From JBHENN01 sp046262015 (GTDB lineage: Bacteria > Actinomycetota > CADDZG01 > WHSQ01): a stretch of 11,105 nucleotides of DNA. A model generated the notes under the pieces. That model was not told where the DNA came from. It was given only the letters and a program-made list of their open reading frames with translations, and ran no database searches. Both the position numbers and the translations under genes were made by a program. The stretch is taken from the NCBI GenBank assembly GCA_046262015.1, contig JBHENN010000009.1, forward strand, positions 1 to 11,105. Reading direction: 5' to 3'. Positions 1 through 8,003 of the stretch are shown here, one piece after another. The stretch's first letter is position 1. Each line of letters opens with the position of its first letter.

Positions 1-3000
1 GTGGGTCACCAGCCTCACCGCCACGCGGAGCGCGACGCCTGCGGGATCGGCTTCGTCGCCGACGCGCGCGGTCGCAGCTCCCGGGCGATCGTGGAATCGG
101 CCCTCGCCGCCCTGGGACGGGTCAAGCACCGTGGTGCGGTCGCGGCCGATGCCAAGACCGGCGACGGCGCCGGCGTCCTCCTGCCGCTCCCCCGTACGAT
201 CATCTCCGAGGTGCTCCCGCCCGGCCCCTTATGGGAGCCCGAGCGCCTCGGCGCGGCGATGGTCTTCCTCGATCCCGTCGATCCTGCTCCCGGTCGAGGC
301 GCGGTCGAGCGCGCCTGCGCCGCGGAGGACCTCACCCTCGTGTCGTGGCGGACCGTGCCGGTCGACCCCCGCGCCCTGGGAGAGGGAGCGCGCCGGACGG
401 CCCCGGTGATCGAGCAGGCGGTCCTGGCGCGCCCCGTTGGGGTCGATGCCGAGGAAGGCGAGCGGCGCGCGTTCCGGGCGCGCCGGCGCGCCGAGCATGC
501 CGCGCGCGCCGAGGAGCTCCGTCTCTATGTAGCGTCGCTGTCGTTCAAGACGATCGTGTACAAGGCGCTCTGCGCGGCGGACCAGCTAGCGGCCTTCTAC
601 GGTGACCTCGCCGACCCGCGGTTCGAGGCGTGGTTCGGGCTCTTCCATCAGCGCTACTCGACCAACACGAGTCCCACCTGGGAGCGCGCCCAGCCCTTCC
701 GCTTCCTCGGCCACAACGGGGAGATCAATACGATCGCCGGCAACCTCGCCCAGCTGAGCGCGCGCGCCGGCCATCTCGGCGCCTCCGACGTCGCCCCTGA
801 ACAGCTCTTGCGACCCGCGGTGGACCCACGAGGTTCCGACTCGGCGATCCTGGACGAGGCCCTCGAGCTGCTGGTGCGGGCCGGGCGCGACCTGCACCAC
901 GCCGCCGCCATGCTCGTACCCGCCGCGTGGGAGAACGTGGCGAACCCTCCGGTGGAGACCGAGGTGGCCGACTTCTATCGCTATCACTCGTGCTTGATCG
1001 AACCGTGGGATGGACCGGCGGCCCTGGTGTTCGCCGATGGCGACCGCGTCGGCGCGCGGCTGGATCGCAACGGCCTGCGCCCGCTGCGCATCGCCGTGTG
1101 CGAAGACGGGCTCGTCGCGTGCGCGTCCGAAGCCGGCGCCGTCTCCACGCGTGGGCACGGTCTGGTCCGGCGGCTGCGGCTGGGACCCGGGCAAGCGTTC
1201 TCCGTCGACCCGTCCGAAGGCGGGGTCGAGGTTGACCGCGACATCGCCCACAAGCTGGCGAGGCGGCGGCCGTACGGGGACTGGCTGCAGGAGCATTCGC
1301 GTCCGGCGTCCACCGGCGAGCCGGTGGACCGCGCCGGAGCCACCGTCATCGCCCGCCAGGTCGCCGCGGGATACAGCAAGGAAGAGTTCACCGTGGTCCT
1401 GCGGCCGATGGCCACCGAGGGACAGGAGCCCACATCGTCGATGGGCGACGACACCGCGCAGCCGCCGCTCACCACGCATGCGCGGCCCGTCTTCGCGTTC
1501 CTGAAGCAGCGCTTCGCGCAGGTGACCAACCCACCGCTGGACCATCTCCGCGAGCGCCACGTGATGTCGGTCAGCACACGCCTCGGCCCGCGGGCCGACC
1601 TGCTGCACGAACGGCCCGAGGCGGCCGCTCTGCGCGACTACCCCTCGTTCGTGCTGTACCCCTCGGCGGTCACCGACCTCGCCGCCGATGGCGCGGTGAC
1701 CCTTGACGCGACGTTCGACGTGGGCGAGGGGCCCGACGGACTGCAGGGGGCGTGCGAACGTCTCGGCGACGACGCTCAAGCCGCGGTGGCGCGCGGAGCC
1801 CCCTACCTGATCGTTTCTCACGCCGGCGTGGGTCCCGAGCGCGCCGCCGTGCCGTCGGCTCTCGGGGCGGGGGCGGTCCATCACCGTCTCGTTGCGCGCG
1901 GCTCGCGTGCCCGGGTGAGCCTCGTCGTCGACGCGGACGACGCGCGCGACAGCCACCACCTCGCATGCTTGCTCACCAACGGCGTGGACGCCGTCTGTCC
2001 CCGCCTCTGCTTGGAGTCGATCTTCGAGCTCGCCGCACGGGCGCGTCTGGGCGGTGACGTCGATGCGAGCGAAGCCCAACGTCGCTACGTCCACGCGCTC
2101 GAAGAAGGCGTCCTCAAGATCATGTCCAAGATGGGTATCTCTGTGCTCGACTCGTATCGCTCGGCGCAGGTGATCGAAGCGATCGGTCTGGGGCGCGAGG
2201 TGGTCGAGCTGTGCTTCGAGGGCATCGCCTCGCCCATCGCCGGGCTCTCCTTCGTCGAGCTCGGCGCCGATGTCATGCTGCGCCACCTCGACGGCTTCGG
2301 TGCGGCCCCCCGCCTCCCGAGCCCCGGCTACATCAAGTTCAAGCGCGGGGGCGAGCGGCACGCGTTCGATCCCGACGTGGTCGAGGCCATCCACGAGGTC
2401 GTGGGGATCGAGGACGGCCAGGACGGCCAGGAACGAGACCGGGCCGAGGCTCACGCCCTCCAGCGAGCGGCCTCGGGTCATCCTCAGGCGTACGAACGTT
2501 TCCTCGAATTGGCCGACCGCCGCGATGGACGCGAGTGCGAGCCGCGCGACCTCCTCGACCTCGTCCCCACCGCTGCCGCCGTGGCACTCGAGGAGGTCGA
2601 ACCGGCCAGCGCCGTCGCGCGCCGCTTCTCGACCGGCGCGATGTCGCACGGAGCGTTGTCGGCCGAGGCCCACGAGACCCTTTCGATCGCCCTCAACCGC
2701 ATCGGCGGGATGGGCAACACCGGCGAGGGAGGCGAAGATCCGGCGCGCTACCTCGACGAGCGCAACTCGGGGATCAAGCAGGTCGCCTCCGGACGGTTCG
2801 GCGTGACGCCGGAGTACCTCGCGTTCGCGCGCGAGCTCCAGATAAAGATGGCCCAGGGGTCCAAGCCGGGCGAGGGCGGGCAGCTGCCGGGAAAGAAGGT
2901 CTCGGTCGAGATCGCGCGCCTGCGCCACACGGTCCCGGGCGTCGCCCTCATCTCGCCTCCCCCCCACCACGACATCTATTCGATCGAGGACCTCGCGCAG

Positions 3001-4476
3001 CTCATCTTCGACCTCAAGCAAGCCAACCGGGAGGCTGCCGTCTCGGTCAAGCTGGTGGCATCCGACGGGGTCGGGACGATCGCGGCCGGAGTGGTCAAGG
3101 GCTCCGCCGACGTGGTGCACATCTCGGGAGGCGACGGTGGGACCGGCGCTAGCCCCTTGTCGTCGATCAAGAACGCGGGGATGCCGTGGGAGACGGGATT
3201 GGCCGAGACGCAGGCCACGCTCGTGAACAACGGATTGCGCGGACGCGTGCGGCTCCGTGTCGACGGCGGCCTCAAGACCGGCCGCGACATCCTCATCGCC
3301 GCGCTGCTGGGCGCGGACGAGTTCTCGTTCGGGACCGCCGCCCTGGTGGCGGAGGGCTGCATCCTCGTACGCACCTGCCACCGCAACACGTGCCCGGTGG
3401 GCATCGCCACCCAGGATCCCGCCCTGCGCGCCAAGTTCGCGGGGACCCCCGACATGGTCGTCCGGTATCTGCTCCTCGTCGCCGAGGAGGTACGCCTCCT
3501 GCTGTCATCCCTCGGGCTGCGCAGCATCCACGAAGCGATCGGGCGCACCGACCTCCTGCAGCAACGGACGACGGGGAGCGCTCGCTCCGACAGCCTCGAC
3601 CTCTCCGGGTTGCTCGCCGCGCCGCCGGCGGGGTGCGATACGCGGTTCGCCGGGTCGGTACCGGTCCAGCAGCCCCGGTCGGACCTGGGTGACCGGTTGT
3701 GCGCGGACTCCTCGGCGGTGCTCGAGGGAGCGGCCAAGGTCGAGGTCGACTATCGCATCACCACCGCGGACCGCACCGTCGGGGCCGCGCTCGGGTGTCA
3801 GCTCGCGCGCCGGTTCCGTCCGGAAAAACCGCCGGGCCAGGTGCTTGCACGGTTCGAGGGCGAGGCGGGTCAGTCGTTCGGAGCGTTCCTCAGCGACGGG
3901 GTCGAGCTGGTGCTCACCGGCGAGGCCAACGACTACGTCGGCAAGGGCATGGCCGGGGGCAAGGTCGTGGTGCGGCCGCCGGCGAACGATGCCGGCGACC
4001 CCTACCTCGTGGGCAACACCGCGCTCTACGGCGCCACCGGAGGCCAGCTGTTCGTCGCGGGGTGCGCCGGGGAACGGTTCGGGGTCCGCAACTCGGGAGC
4101 GGTCGCGGTGGTCGAAGGGGTCGGCGACCATGCGTGCGAGTACATGACGGCCGGGGCCGTGGTGATCCTGGGGCCGGTGGGGCGCAACCTCGGCGCCGGG
4201 ATGAGCGGCGGTGAGGCGTACGCGTACGACCCGGACGACACCCTGCAGAGCTGCATCAACCCGCAGCTGGTCGCGTGCTACGAGCCCACCGAGGCCCAGC
4301 TCGAGTCGCTCCGCCGGGTACTCGAACGGCACACGGCGGCGACCGGGTCGGCACTCGCCGAGGGCATCCTCGACCACTGGAAACAGGAGTCCGCCGCGTT
4401 CGTCAGGATCGCTCCGCGCGCCGAGGTCGCCCGGCTGGAAGCCCTGTTCGAGGGGACCGCGGCGACCCCGGCATGA
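1..4476 (+). CDS. gltB: Glutamate synthase large (alpha) subunit
   Basis: Catalyses formation of two glutamates from glutamine and 2-oxoglutarate in ammonia assimilation, normally in a cytoplasmic complex with the small subunit GltD. All family domains are visible in 1491 residues, near the usual 1500. The class-II glutamine amidotransferase domain has the nucleophile Cys14 in ERDACGIGF, the RYSTNT segment at 218-223 and GHNGE at 237-241. The central domain follows. The FMN/synthase domain has FSTGAMSHGA from 876, GSKPGEGGQLPG at 953-964 and SGGDGGTGASP at 1042-1052. The 3Fe-4S cysteines are Cys1120, Cys1126 and Cys1131. The C-terminal beta-helix has Gly-rich repeats, for example GNTALYGATGG near 1339-1349. 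The GTG at base 1 would give a 13-residue propeptide removed to expose Cys14, a plausible length, but the true start could lie upstream of the window. No gltD follows on this strand; the next gene converges. Confidence 0.96.
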   Translation: MGHQPHRHAERDACGIGFVADARGRSSRAIVESALAALGRVKHRGAVAADAKTGDGAGVLLPLPRTIISEVLPPGPLWEPERLGAAMVFLDPVDPAPGRGAVERACAAEDLTLVSWRTVPVDPRALGEGARRTAPVIEQAVLARPVGVDAEEGERRAFRARRRAEHAARAEELRLYVASLSFKTIVYKALCAADQLAAFYGDLADPRFEAWFGLFHQRYSTNTSPTWERAQPFRFLGHNGEINTIAGNLAQLSARAGHLGASDVAPEQLLRPAVDPRGSDSAILDEALELLVRAGRDLHHAAAMLVPAAWENVANPPVETEVADFYRYHSCLIEPWDGPAALVFADGDRVGARLDRNGLRPLRIAVCEDGLVACASEAGAVSTRGHGLVRRLRLGPGQAFSVDPSEGGVEVDRDIAHKLARRRPYGDWLQEHSRPASTGEPVDRAGATVIARQVAAGYSKEEFTVVLRPMATEGQEPTSSMGDDTAQPPLTTHARPVFAFLKQRFAQVTNPPLDHLRERHVMSVSTRLGPRADLLHERPEAAALRDYPSFVLYPSAVTDLAADGAVTLDATFDVGEGPDGLQGACERLGDDAQAAVARGAPYLIVSHAGVGPERAAVPSALGAGAVHHRLVARGSRARVSLVVDADDARDSHHLACLLTNGVDAVCPRLCLESIFELAARARLGGDVDASEAQRRYVHALEEGVLKIMSKMGISVLDSYRSAQVIEAIGLGREVVELCFEGIASPIAGLSFVELGADVMLRHLDGFGAAPRLPSPGYIKFKRGGERHAFDPDVVEAIHEVVGIEDGQDGQERDRAEAHALQRAASGHPQAYERFLELADRRDGRECEPRDLLDLVPTAAAVALEEVEPASAVARRFSTGAMSHGALSAEAHETLSIALNRIGGMGNTGEGGEDPARYLDERNSGIKQVASGRFGVTPEYLAFARELQIKMAQGSKPGEGGQLPGKKVSVEIARLRHTVPGVALISPPPHHDIYSIEDLAQLIFDLKQANREAAVSVKLVASDGVGTIAAGVVKGSADVVHISGGDGGTGASPLSSIKNAGMPWETGLAETQATLVNNGLRGRVRLRVDGGLKTGRDILIAALLGADEFSFGTAALVAEGCILVRTCHRNTCPVGIATQDPALRAKFAGTPDMVVRYLLLVAEEVRLLLSSLGLRSIHEAIGRTDLLQQRTTGSARSDSLDLSGLLAAPPAGCDTRFAGSVPVQQPRSDLGDRLCADSSAVLEGAAKVEVDYRITTADRTVGAALGCQLARRFRPEKPPGQVLARFEGEAGQSFGAFLSDGVELVLTGEANDYVGKGMAGGKVVVRPPANDAGDPYLVGNTALYGATGGQLFVAGCAGERFGVRNSGAVAVVEGVGDHACEYMTAGAVVILGPVGRNLGAGMSGGEAYAYDPDDTLQSCINPQLVACYEPTEAQLESLRRVLERHTAATGSALAEGILDHWKQESAAFVRIAPRAEVARLEALFEGTAATPA

Positions 4477-4504
4477 GGGGCTGCAAAGCCTCGGATCAGC
4501 CCTT
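4476..4504. terminator. Possible stem-loop between convergent gltB and glycosylase genes
   Basis: Bases 4478-4483 (GGGCTG) pair with 4497-4502 (CAGCCC), extendable by one G-T and one A-T pair to 4476/4504, around a 13-base loop. It sits exactly between two converging stop codons, where a shared bidirectional terminator would be expected. There is no real T tract on either side and the loop is long, so this is a weak candidate. Confidence 0.28.
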
Positions 4505-5133
4505 GGGCTCGATGGTGGCGGCGGTGCGGGCCCGCCGGAAGACATCGTCCAGCATGGCCTCGGTGAGGCGGCCGGTGAAGGTGTTCTGCTGACTGGGGTG
4601 ATAGGAGCCGACGAGGCGCTAGCGGCCGCTGCGCGCAGGAACGCATCCCACGCGAACCCTCCGAGCGCCACTACCACCCGCACGCACTCGAGCAGCGCGA
4701 GCTCCTCCACGAGATAGCAACCGCAGCGGTCACGCTCCTCGATCGTGGGCCGGTTGCCCGGCGGAGCGCACCTCACGGCCGCGGTGACGTAGAGATCGGT
4801 AAGGTGCAGCCCGTCCCCGGGATGGGTGGATCGGGGCTGGTTGGCGTAGCCGCACCGGTGTAGGGACGCGAACAACCAGTCCCCCGATCGGTCGCCGGTG
4901 AAGATCCTGCCGGTGCGGTTACCACCGTGAGCGGCGGGGGCGAGGCCGACCACCAGCAGGCGTGCGCCGGGATCACCGAACCCCGGCACCGGGCGCCCCC
5001 AATACGTCTCCTCGGCGAAAGATGCCCGCTTGGCGCGGCCTACCTGCTCGCGCCACTCGACGAGCCGCGGGCACGCGCGGCAGGCCACCACTCGCTCTTG
5101 CAGCGCCCGAAGGCTGTTGGGATCCGGCACCAC
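4496..5133 (-). pseudogene. Uracil-DNA glycosylase (family 4/5 Fe-S type), internally deleted and frameshifted
   Basis: Uracil-DNA glycosylases of this type remove uracil from DNA in base excision repair and carry a 4Fe-4S cluster. The intact part runs from the GTG at 5133 for about 170 residues. It has cluster cysteines Cys18 and Cys21 (CRAC), then Cys122 (RCAPPGNRPT) and Cys137. It also has the active-site motif GLAPAAHGGNRTGRIFTGDR at 63-82 and the hydrophobic strand VRVVVALGGFAWDAFL. After about base 4621 this frame runs on into unrelated sequence antisense to gltB. The expected C-terminal motif, GSYHPSQQNTFTGRLTEAML, is encoded at 4496-4618 in a different minus-strand frame, ending in TGA at 4498-4496. 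In that frame a TAG lies immediately upstream. Relatives have some 25-40 residues between these parts, including an FGHG-like segment, which is not found here. So there is an out-of-frame internal deletion, or an assembly error. A Shine-Dalgarno GGAGG at 5148-5144 supports the GTG start, so the gene may be recently broken. Confidence 0.85.
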
Positions 5134-5225
5134 GCGCGAGTATCCTCCGGCGGCCGCCTGCAGGGGAAAGGGTGACCGGCCCTAACTCCAAGAGCGTCGG
5201 AACCGCGTGAGAAGGAGCGAGCGAG
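5134..5225. promoter_or_regulatory. Divergent intergenic region between glycosylase and metalloprotease genes
   Basis: These 92 bases separate two outward-reading genes and so should hold promoters for both. A perfect 10-base palindrome, GGCGGCCGCC, is at 5149-5158. AAGGAG at 5212-5217 is the metalloprotease ribosome binding site. I see no convincing -35/-10 pair, so promoter positions cannot be given. Confidence 0.4.
5144..5148 (-). promoter_or_regulatory. Ribosome binding site for the glycosylase gene
   Basis: GGAGG on the minus strand lies 10 bases before the GTG at 5133-5131 (13 before the second GTG at 5130). It is the main reason for choosing a GTG start here, as no ATG is nearby. Confidence 0.55.
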
Positions 5226-6131
5226 ATGGTGAGCTACATCCACCGAGGCGTGCTGGCTCCGCTGGCCTTCCTGGCGGCAGCAGTGGCCGCACCGAGTGCG
5301 GCGCTGGCGATCCCTGCGGCGTCGGGCCCTGCGTTCCCCCACCCCAACCTCAGCACGGCCGACGTTCTCGCCATCGCGCGGGTTCCCGCGCCGCCCGGAG
5401 GAGTGGGCCTTATCGTCCACGCCGACTTCCCGCACGAGCGACCGCTGGTCGTCGACGGGGTGGCGTTCCACGCGCTCACGGTCGACCTCCCGCCGGGGGG
5501 TGGGGTGACGATCCGCAACGCGGTACCGGCGCGGGCCACGAGGATCGAGGCGGACGGTCCCACAGGGGAATGCACCGACCCCACCTTCACAGCCACGGGG
5601 CCCCGCTGGGCCGCCGCCTCGTTGCCGATCGCGTGGACCTTCCACGCTGGTTCCGTGCCACGGGCGGTCGCCCCCGCCCGGGCGGCCGGTGCCCTGCGCC
5701 GGGCTCACCGGGCCTGGCCTCAGGCCCTCACCTCCTGTCGCAACCCGGCGGCCAACGGCTTCGAGTTCGCGTACCACGGTCGCGCGCCGGCCTGGGTGGG
5801 CTACGACGGCGTGAACACGGTCGACTTCGGCAAGCTCGGCTCTAAGGCGCTTGCCGTGAATTACACCTGGTACACGAAGAGCGCGCGGATCATCGAGGTC
5901 GACCTACGGTTCAACCGCTATGCGTATCGCTGGACCGCGCGTGACCGCCCCTCGCAGAGGTACCAGATCCGCAACGTCGCGACGCACGAGGTGGGGCACC
6001 AGCTGGGGCTCGACGATCTGACCGACCCGCACGGCGCGTTGACCATGTTCGGCCGGATCGGCGCCGGCGAGCTGAAGAAGACGACCCTAGGCAAGGGTGA
6101 CCTCAAAGGGGCTTCGCTCCTGTCGCCCTGA
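5226..6131 (+). CDS. Secreted metzincin-type zinc metalloprotease (matrixin/snapalysin-like)
   Basis: Probable extracellular zinc endopeptidase of 301 residues. The N-terminus is a signal peptide: a short basic start (MVSYIHR), a hydrophobic Ala/Leu core at about 9-22, and an ALA site with likely cleavage after Ala28. Residues 29-130 look like a propeptide or accessory domain that I do not recognise. The catalytic part runs from about 135 and carries the zinc motif HEVGHQLGLDD: His254, Glu255, His258, Gly261 and Asp264, i.e. HEXXHXXGXXD. A Met-turn candidate is Met274 (ALTMFG). The strand VATHEVGH and the upstream DLRFN and YQIRN segments resemble matrixins. The third ligand would be Asp, as in snapalysins, instead of the usual His; His269 is an alternative ligand. 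Cys116 and Cys171 could form a disulfide. The start is set by AAGGAG eight bases upstream of the ATG. The gene stands alone on this strand, with convergent ABC genes after it. The target is unknown. Confidence 0.85.
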   Translation: MVSYIHRGVLAPLAFLAAAVAAPSAALAIPAASGPAFPHPNLSTADVLAIARVPAPPGGVGLIVHADFPHERPLVVDGVAFHALTVDLPPGGGVTIRNAVPARATRIEADGPTGECTDPTFTATGPRWAAASLPIAWTFHAGSVPRAVAPARAAGALRRAHRAWPQALTSCRNPAANGFEFAYHGRAPAWVGYDGVNTVDFGKLGSKALAVNYTWYTKSARIIEVDLRFNRYAYRWTARDRPSQRYQIRNVATHEVGHQLGLDDLTDPHGALTMFGRIGAGELKKTTLGKGDLKGASLLSP

Positions 6132-6155
6132 GGATTCGCTCATGTCGCCCTGAGG
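6113..6155. repeat. Two-copy tandem repeat, period 22, across the metalloprotease stop codon
   Basis: Bases 6113-6133 and 6135-6155 match at 20 of 21 positions (one C/A difference at 6120/6142). Each copy ends in TCGCCCTGAGG, so the stop TGA (6129-6131) is duplicated at 6151-6153. The second copy fills most of the 29-bp gap to the stop codon of the convergent ABC ATPase gene. Confidence 0.85.
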
Positions 6156-6160
6156 CGCGG

Positions 6161-6913
6161 CTACAAGACGTGCGACAGGAACGACTTCGTACGCTCGTCG
6201 CGGGGCGCGCGGAAGATCGCGCGGGGGTCGCCGTCCTCGACGATGCGTCCATCGTCCATGAAGAGCAGCCGGCTCCCGACCTCCCGCGCGAATCCCATCT
6301 CGTGCGTGACCACGATCATCGTCATACCTTCGTCGGCCAGCCTGCGCATCGTGTCGAGCACCTCCTTGACCAGCTCGGGGTCCAGCGCCGAGGTCACCTC
6401 GTCGAACAACATGAGCTTGGGGCGCATCGCGAGAGCGCGCGCGATGGCCACCCGCTGCTGCTGGCCGCCCGAGAGCCGCCCCGGGTACTCGTCTGCCTTG
6501 TGCTCGAGCCCGACGTGTCTCAGCTCCTGCAACGCACGCTCCCGACCCTCGTCGGCCCCGAGGCCGAGGACCTTCTCGAGGGCGATCGTGATGTTCCCGA
6601 TGGCGTTCTTGTGAGGGAACAGGTTGAAACCCTGGAAGACGATGCCGATGTGCGCCCGCACCTCGTTCAGGTTGGTGCGCACGTCGGTGATGTCCCGCCC
6701 GTCGAAGCAGACCGTCCCCCGCGTGGGTTCCTCGAGCAGGTTCACGATCCGCAGGAGGGTCGACTTCCCGGAGCCGGAGGGACCGATCACGACCACCACC
6801 TGGCCCCGGTCGACATCGAGATCGATGCCTTTGAGCACGTGGAGGTCCCCGAACCACTTGTGGATCCCGTCGAGCGAGACGAGGTGGTCGGGATCCCGGG
6901 CGCCGTCGCTCAC
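6161..6913 (-). CDS. Polar amino acid ABC transporter, ATP-binding protein (GlnQ/HisP type)
   Basis: Cytoplasmic ATPase of 250 residues that powers amino acid import with the permease encoded just upstream. All nucleotide-binding motifs are present: Walker A GPSGSGKST at 44-52, Q-loop Gln94 in VFQGFNLFPH, signature LSGGQQQR from 147, Walker B LMLFDE at 167-172 and H-loop His204 in VVTHEM. FNLFPH and SALDPELV are typical of the polar amino acid subfamily. The open frame extends much further upstream, but that part is antisense-frame noise within the permease gene. The chosen GTG at 6913-6911 overlaps the permease stop by the four bases GTGA, implying translational coupling. It is the last gene of the minus-strand cluster and converges on the metalloprotease gene. 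Substrate cannot be told from the ATPase. Confidence 0.95.
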   Translation of the reverse strand: MSDGARDPDHLVSLDGIHKWFGDLHVLKGIDLDVDRGQVVVVIGPSGSGKSTLLRIVNLLEEPTRGTVCFDGRDITDVRTNLNEVRAHIGIVFQGFNLFPHKNAIGNITIALEKVLGLGADEGRERALQELRHVGLEHKADEYPGRLSGGQQQRVAIARALAMRPKLMLFDEVTSALDPELVKEVLDTMRRLADEGMTMIVVTHEMGFAREVGSRLLFMDDGRIVEDGDPRAIFRAPRDERTKSFLSHVL

Positions 6914-7983
6914 GCGGTGATCCCGACGAGGCCGCTGCGCATCCGCCGCTCGACCGCGTTGACGAGGCGGATCGCCGGCAGACATATCGCGAGGTACCCC
7001 AGTGCCGTGTAGATGAAGAAGGTCGCGTTGAACGTGTTGCCGTAGCCCTGACTCCCGACCGACATCAGCTCGCGCTCGTTGGTGGCGAGACCCAGGAAGA
7101 GAACGAGAGACGTGTCCTTCACCAGGATCACGAACTCGTTCATCAGCGGGGGGATCACCCGCCTGACGGCTTGGGGGACGACCGCGTAACGCATCGCCTG
7201 CATGTACGACATGCCGAGCCCGCGTGCGGCCTCGAGCTGCCCGCGTTCCACCGACTGGATGCCGGCGCGGAATACCTCCGCGGAGTAGGCGCCCATGTTG
7301 AGGCTGAGCGCGATGATCCCTGCGGTATAGACAGAGATGTCGAGCCCGAGAGCGAGCGGGAGGGCGGAACCCACGAACGTCAGCTGCCACAGGAGCGGTG
7401 TGCCCCGGAAGAAGTTGATGTAGGCGCGTGCCGGCGCCCGCACCACAGCTCGCTTCGAGATCGCGAACAGGGCGAGCACCAGGCCGAGAAGGATCCCGAA
7501 GAACTCGCTGGTAAGTGCGAGGATGACGGTGTTGCGCGCCCCCAGCAAGAACGCGTCCACCTGCTTGCTCGGTTGCTGGAAGCTGAGGAAGTTGATCGCG
7601 AACTTGTGGACGTCACCCTCACTGAACCACAGGACGAGGGCGCCCAGGGCGAGCCCCTGGATCCCCAACACGGCGCCGGCGATAGCCTCCTCCCGACTCA
7701 CCCGCGTGGGCATCCTCCGGTAGGCGCCCCACCCGATCACCGCGGCAGCGGCGCCCGTGGCGACGGCCCAGATACAGACCCCGGTCATCTCATTGGACTT
7801 GAAGCCGCGCACGATCTCCTCGAACGGAACGAGGCCGTGCCCCACGAGCACGACGACCACGCCCAGGGTTGCCGCCCCGAGCGACACGGCACCCAGGGCC
7901 AGAGCGGCCACCGCGAGCGGGCGGCTCTCACCCCGGACCCAGGCGAGGTCTCGGAGCGGTCGCTGGACGTGAGCGGTTGCCAT
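6910..7983 (-). CDS. Polar amino acid ABC transporter permease (HisM/GlnP type) with extra N-terminal membrane segments
   Basis: Integral membrane protein of 357 residues, against about 220-240 for ordinary family members. The canonical permease core begins near residue 147 (FLLGARNTVILAL). It has the FRGTPLLWQL segment at 192-201 and the EAA loop that docks the ATPase from Glu251 (EAARGLG), followed by MRYAVVPQAVRRVIPPL. Before it come about 140 extra residues with three hydrophobic spans, roughly 22-48, 66-87 and 101-120. The third (AIAGAVLGIQGLALGAL) is Gly/Ala-rich. The start is the ATG at 7983, preceded by AGGAGGT; a TTG at 8004 in the same frame falls inside a hairpin stem and is unlikely. 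The gene lies between the binding protein gene (69-bp gap) and the ATPase gene (4-bp overlap), so the three form one importer. Confidence 0.93.
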   Translation of the reverse strand: MATAHVQRPLRDLAWVRGESRPLAVAALALGAVSLGAATLGVVVVLVGHGLVPFEEIVRGFKSNEMTGVCIWAVATGAAAAVIGWGAYRRMPTRVSREEAIAGAVLGIQGLALGALVLWFSEGDVHKFAINFLSFQQPSKQVDAFLLGARNTVILALTSEFFGILLGLVLALFAISKRAVVRAPARAYINFFRGTPLLWQLTFVGSALPLALGLDISVYTAGIIALSLNMGAYSAEVFRAGIQSVERGQLEAARGLGMSYMQAMRYAVVPQAVRRVIPPLMNEFVILVKDTSLVLFLGLATNERELMSVGSQGYGNTFNATFFIYTALGYLAICLPAIRLVNAVERRMRSGLVGITA

Positions 7984-7986
7984 CGG

Positions 7987-7993
7987 ACCTCCT
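7987..7993 (-). promoter_or_regulatory. Ribosome binding site deciding the permease start
   Basis: AGGAGGT on the minus strand ends three bases before the ATG at 7983. The spacing is short but the match to the anti-Shine-Dalgarno sequence is complete, favouring this ATG over the upstream in-frame TTG. It lies ten bases downstream, in the mRNA, of the hairpin at 8004-8033. Confidence 0.65.
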
Positions 7994-8003
7994 GAGGAAG
8001 TCA

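Noticed and set aside
586..3381. Very long minus-strand open frame (931 codons) opposite gltB
   Set aside because: It is a GC-driven shadow of gltB codon structure; the translation shows no domain and is Arg/Asp/Val/Gly-rich antisense noise.
3505..4620. C-terminal continuation of the glycosylase frame antisense to gltB
   Set aside because: No similarity to glycosylases after the junction, while the true C-terminal motif is found in the neighbouring frame.
4619..4632. GCTAGC-GCGGCCGC cluster resembling cloning sites
   Set aside because: GCGGCCGC is expected a few times by chance in 11 kb of such GC-rich DNA and occurs again near 5150; no vector sequence surrounds it.
6914..7390. Upstream extension of the ATPase open frame giving a 409-residue protein
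   Set aside because: The extra part overlaps the permease in another frame, has no domain, and the GTGA overlap gives a natural start at 6913.
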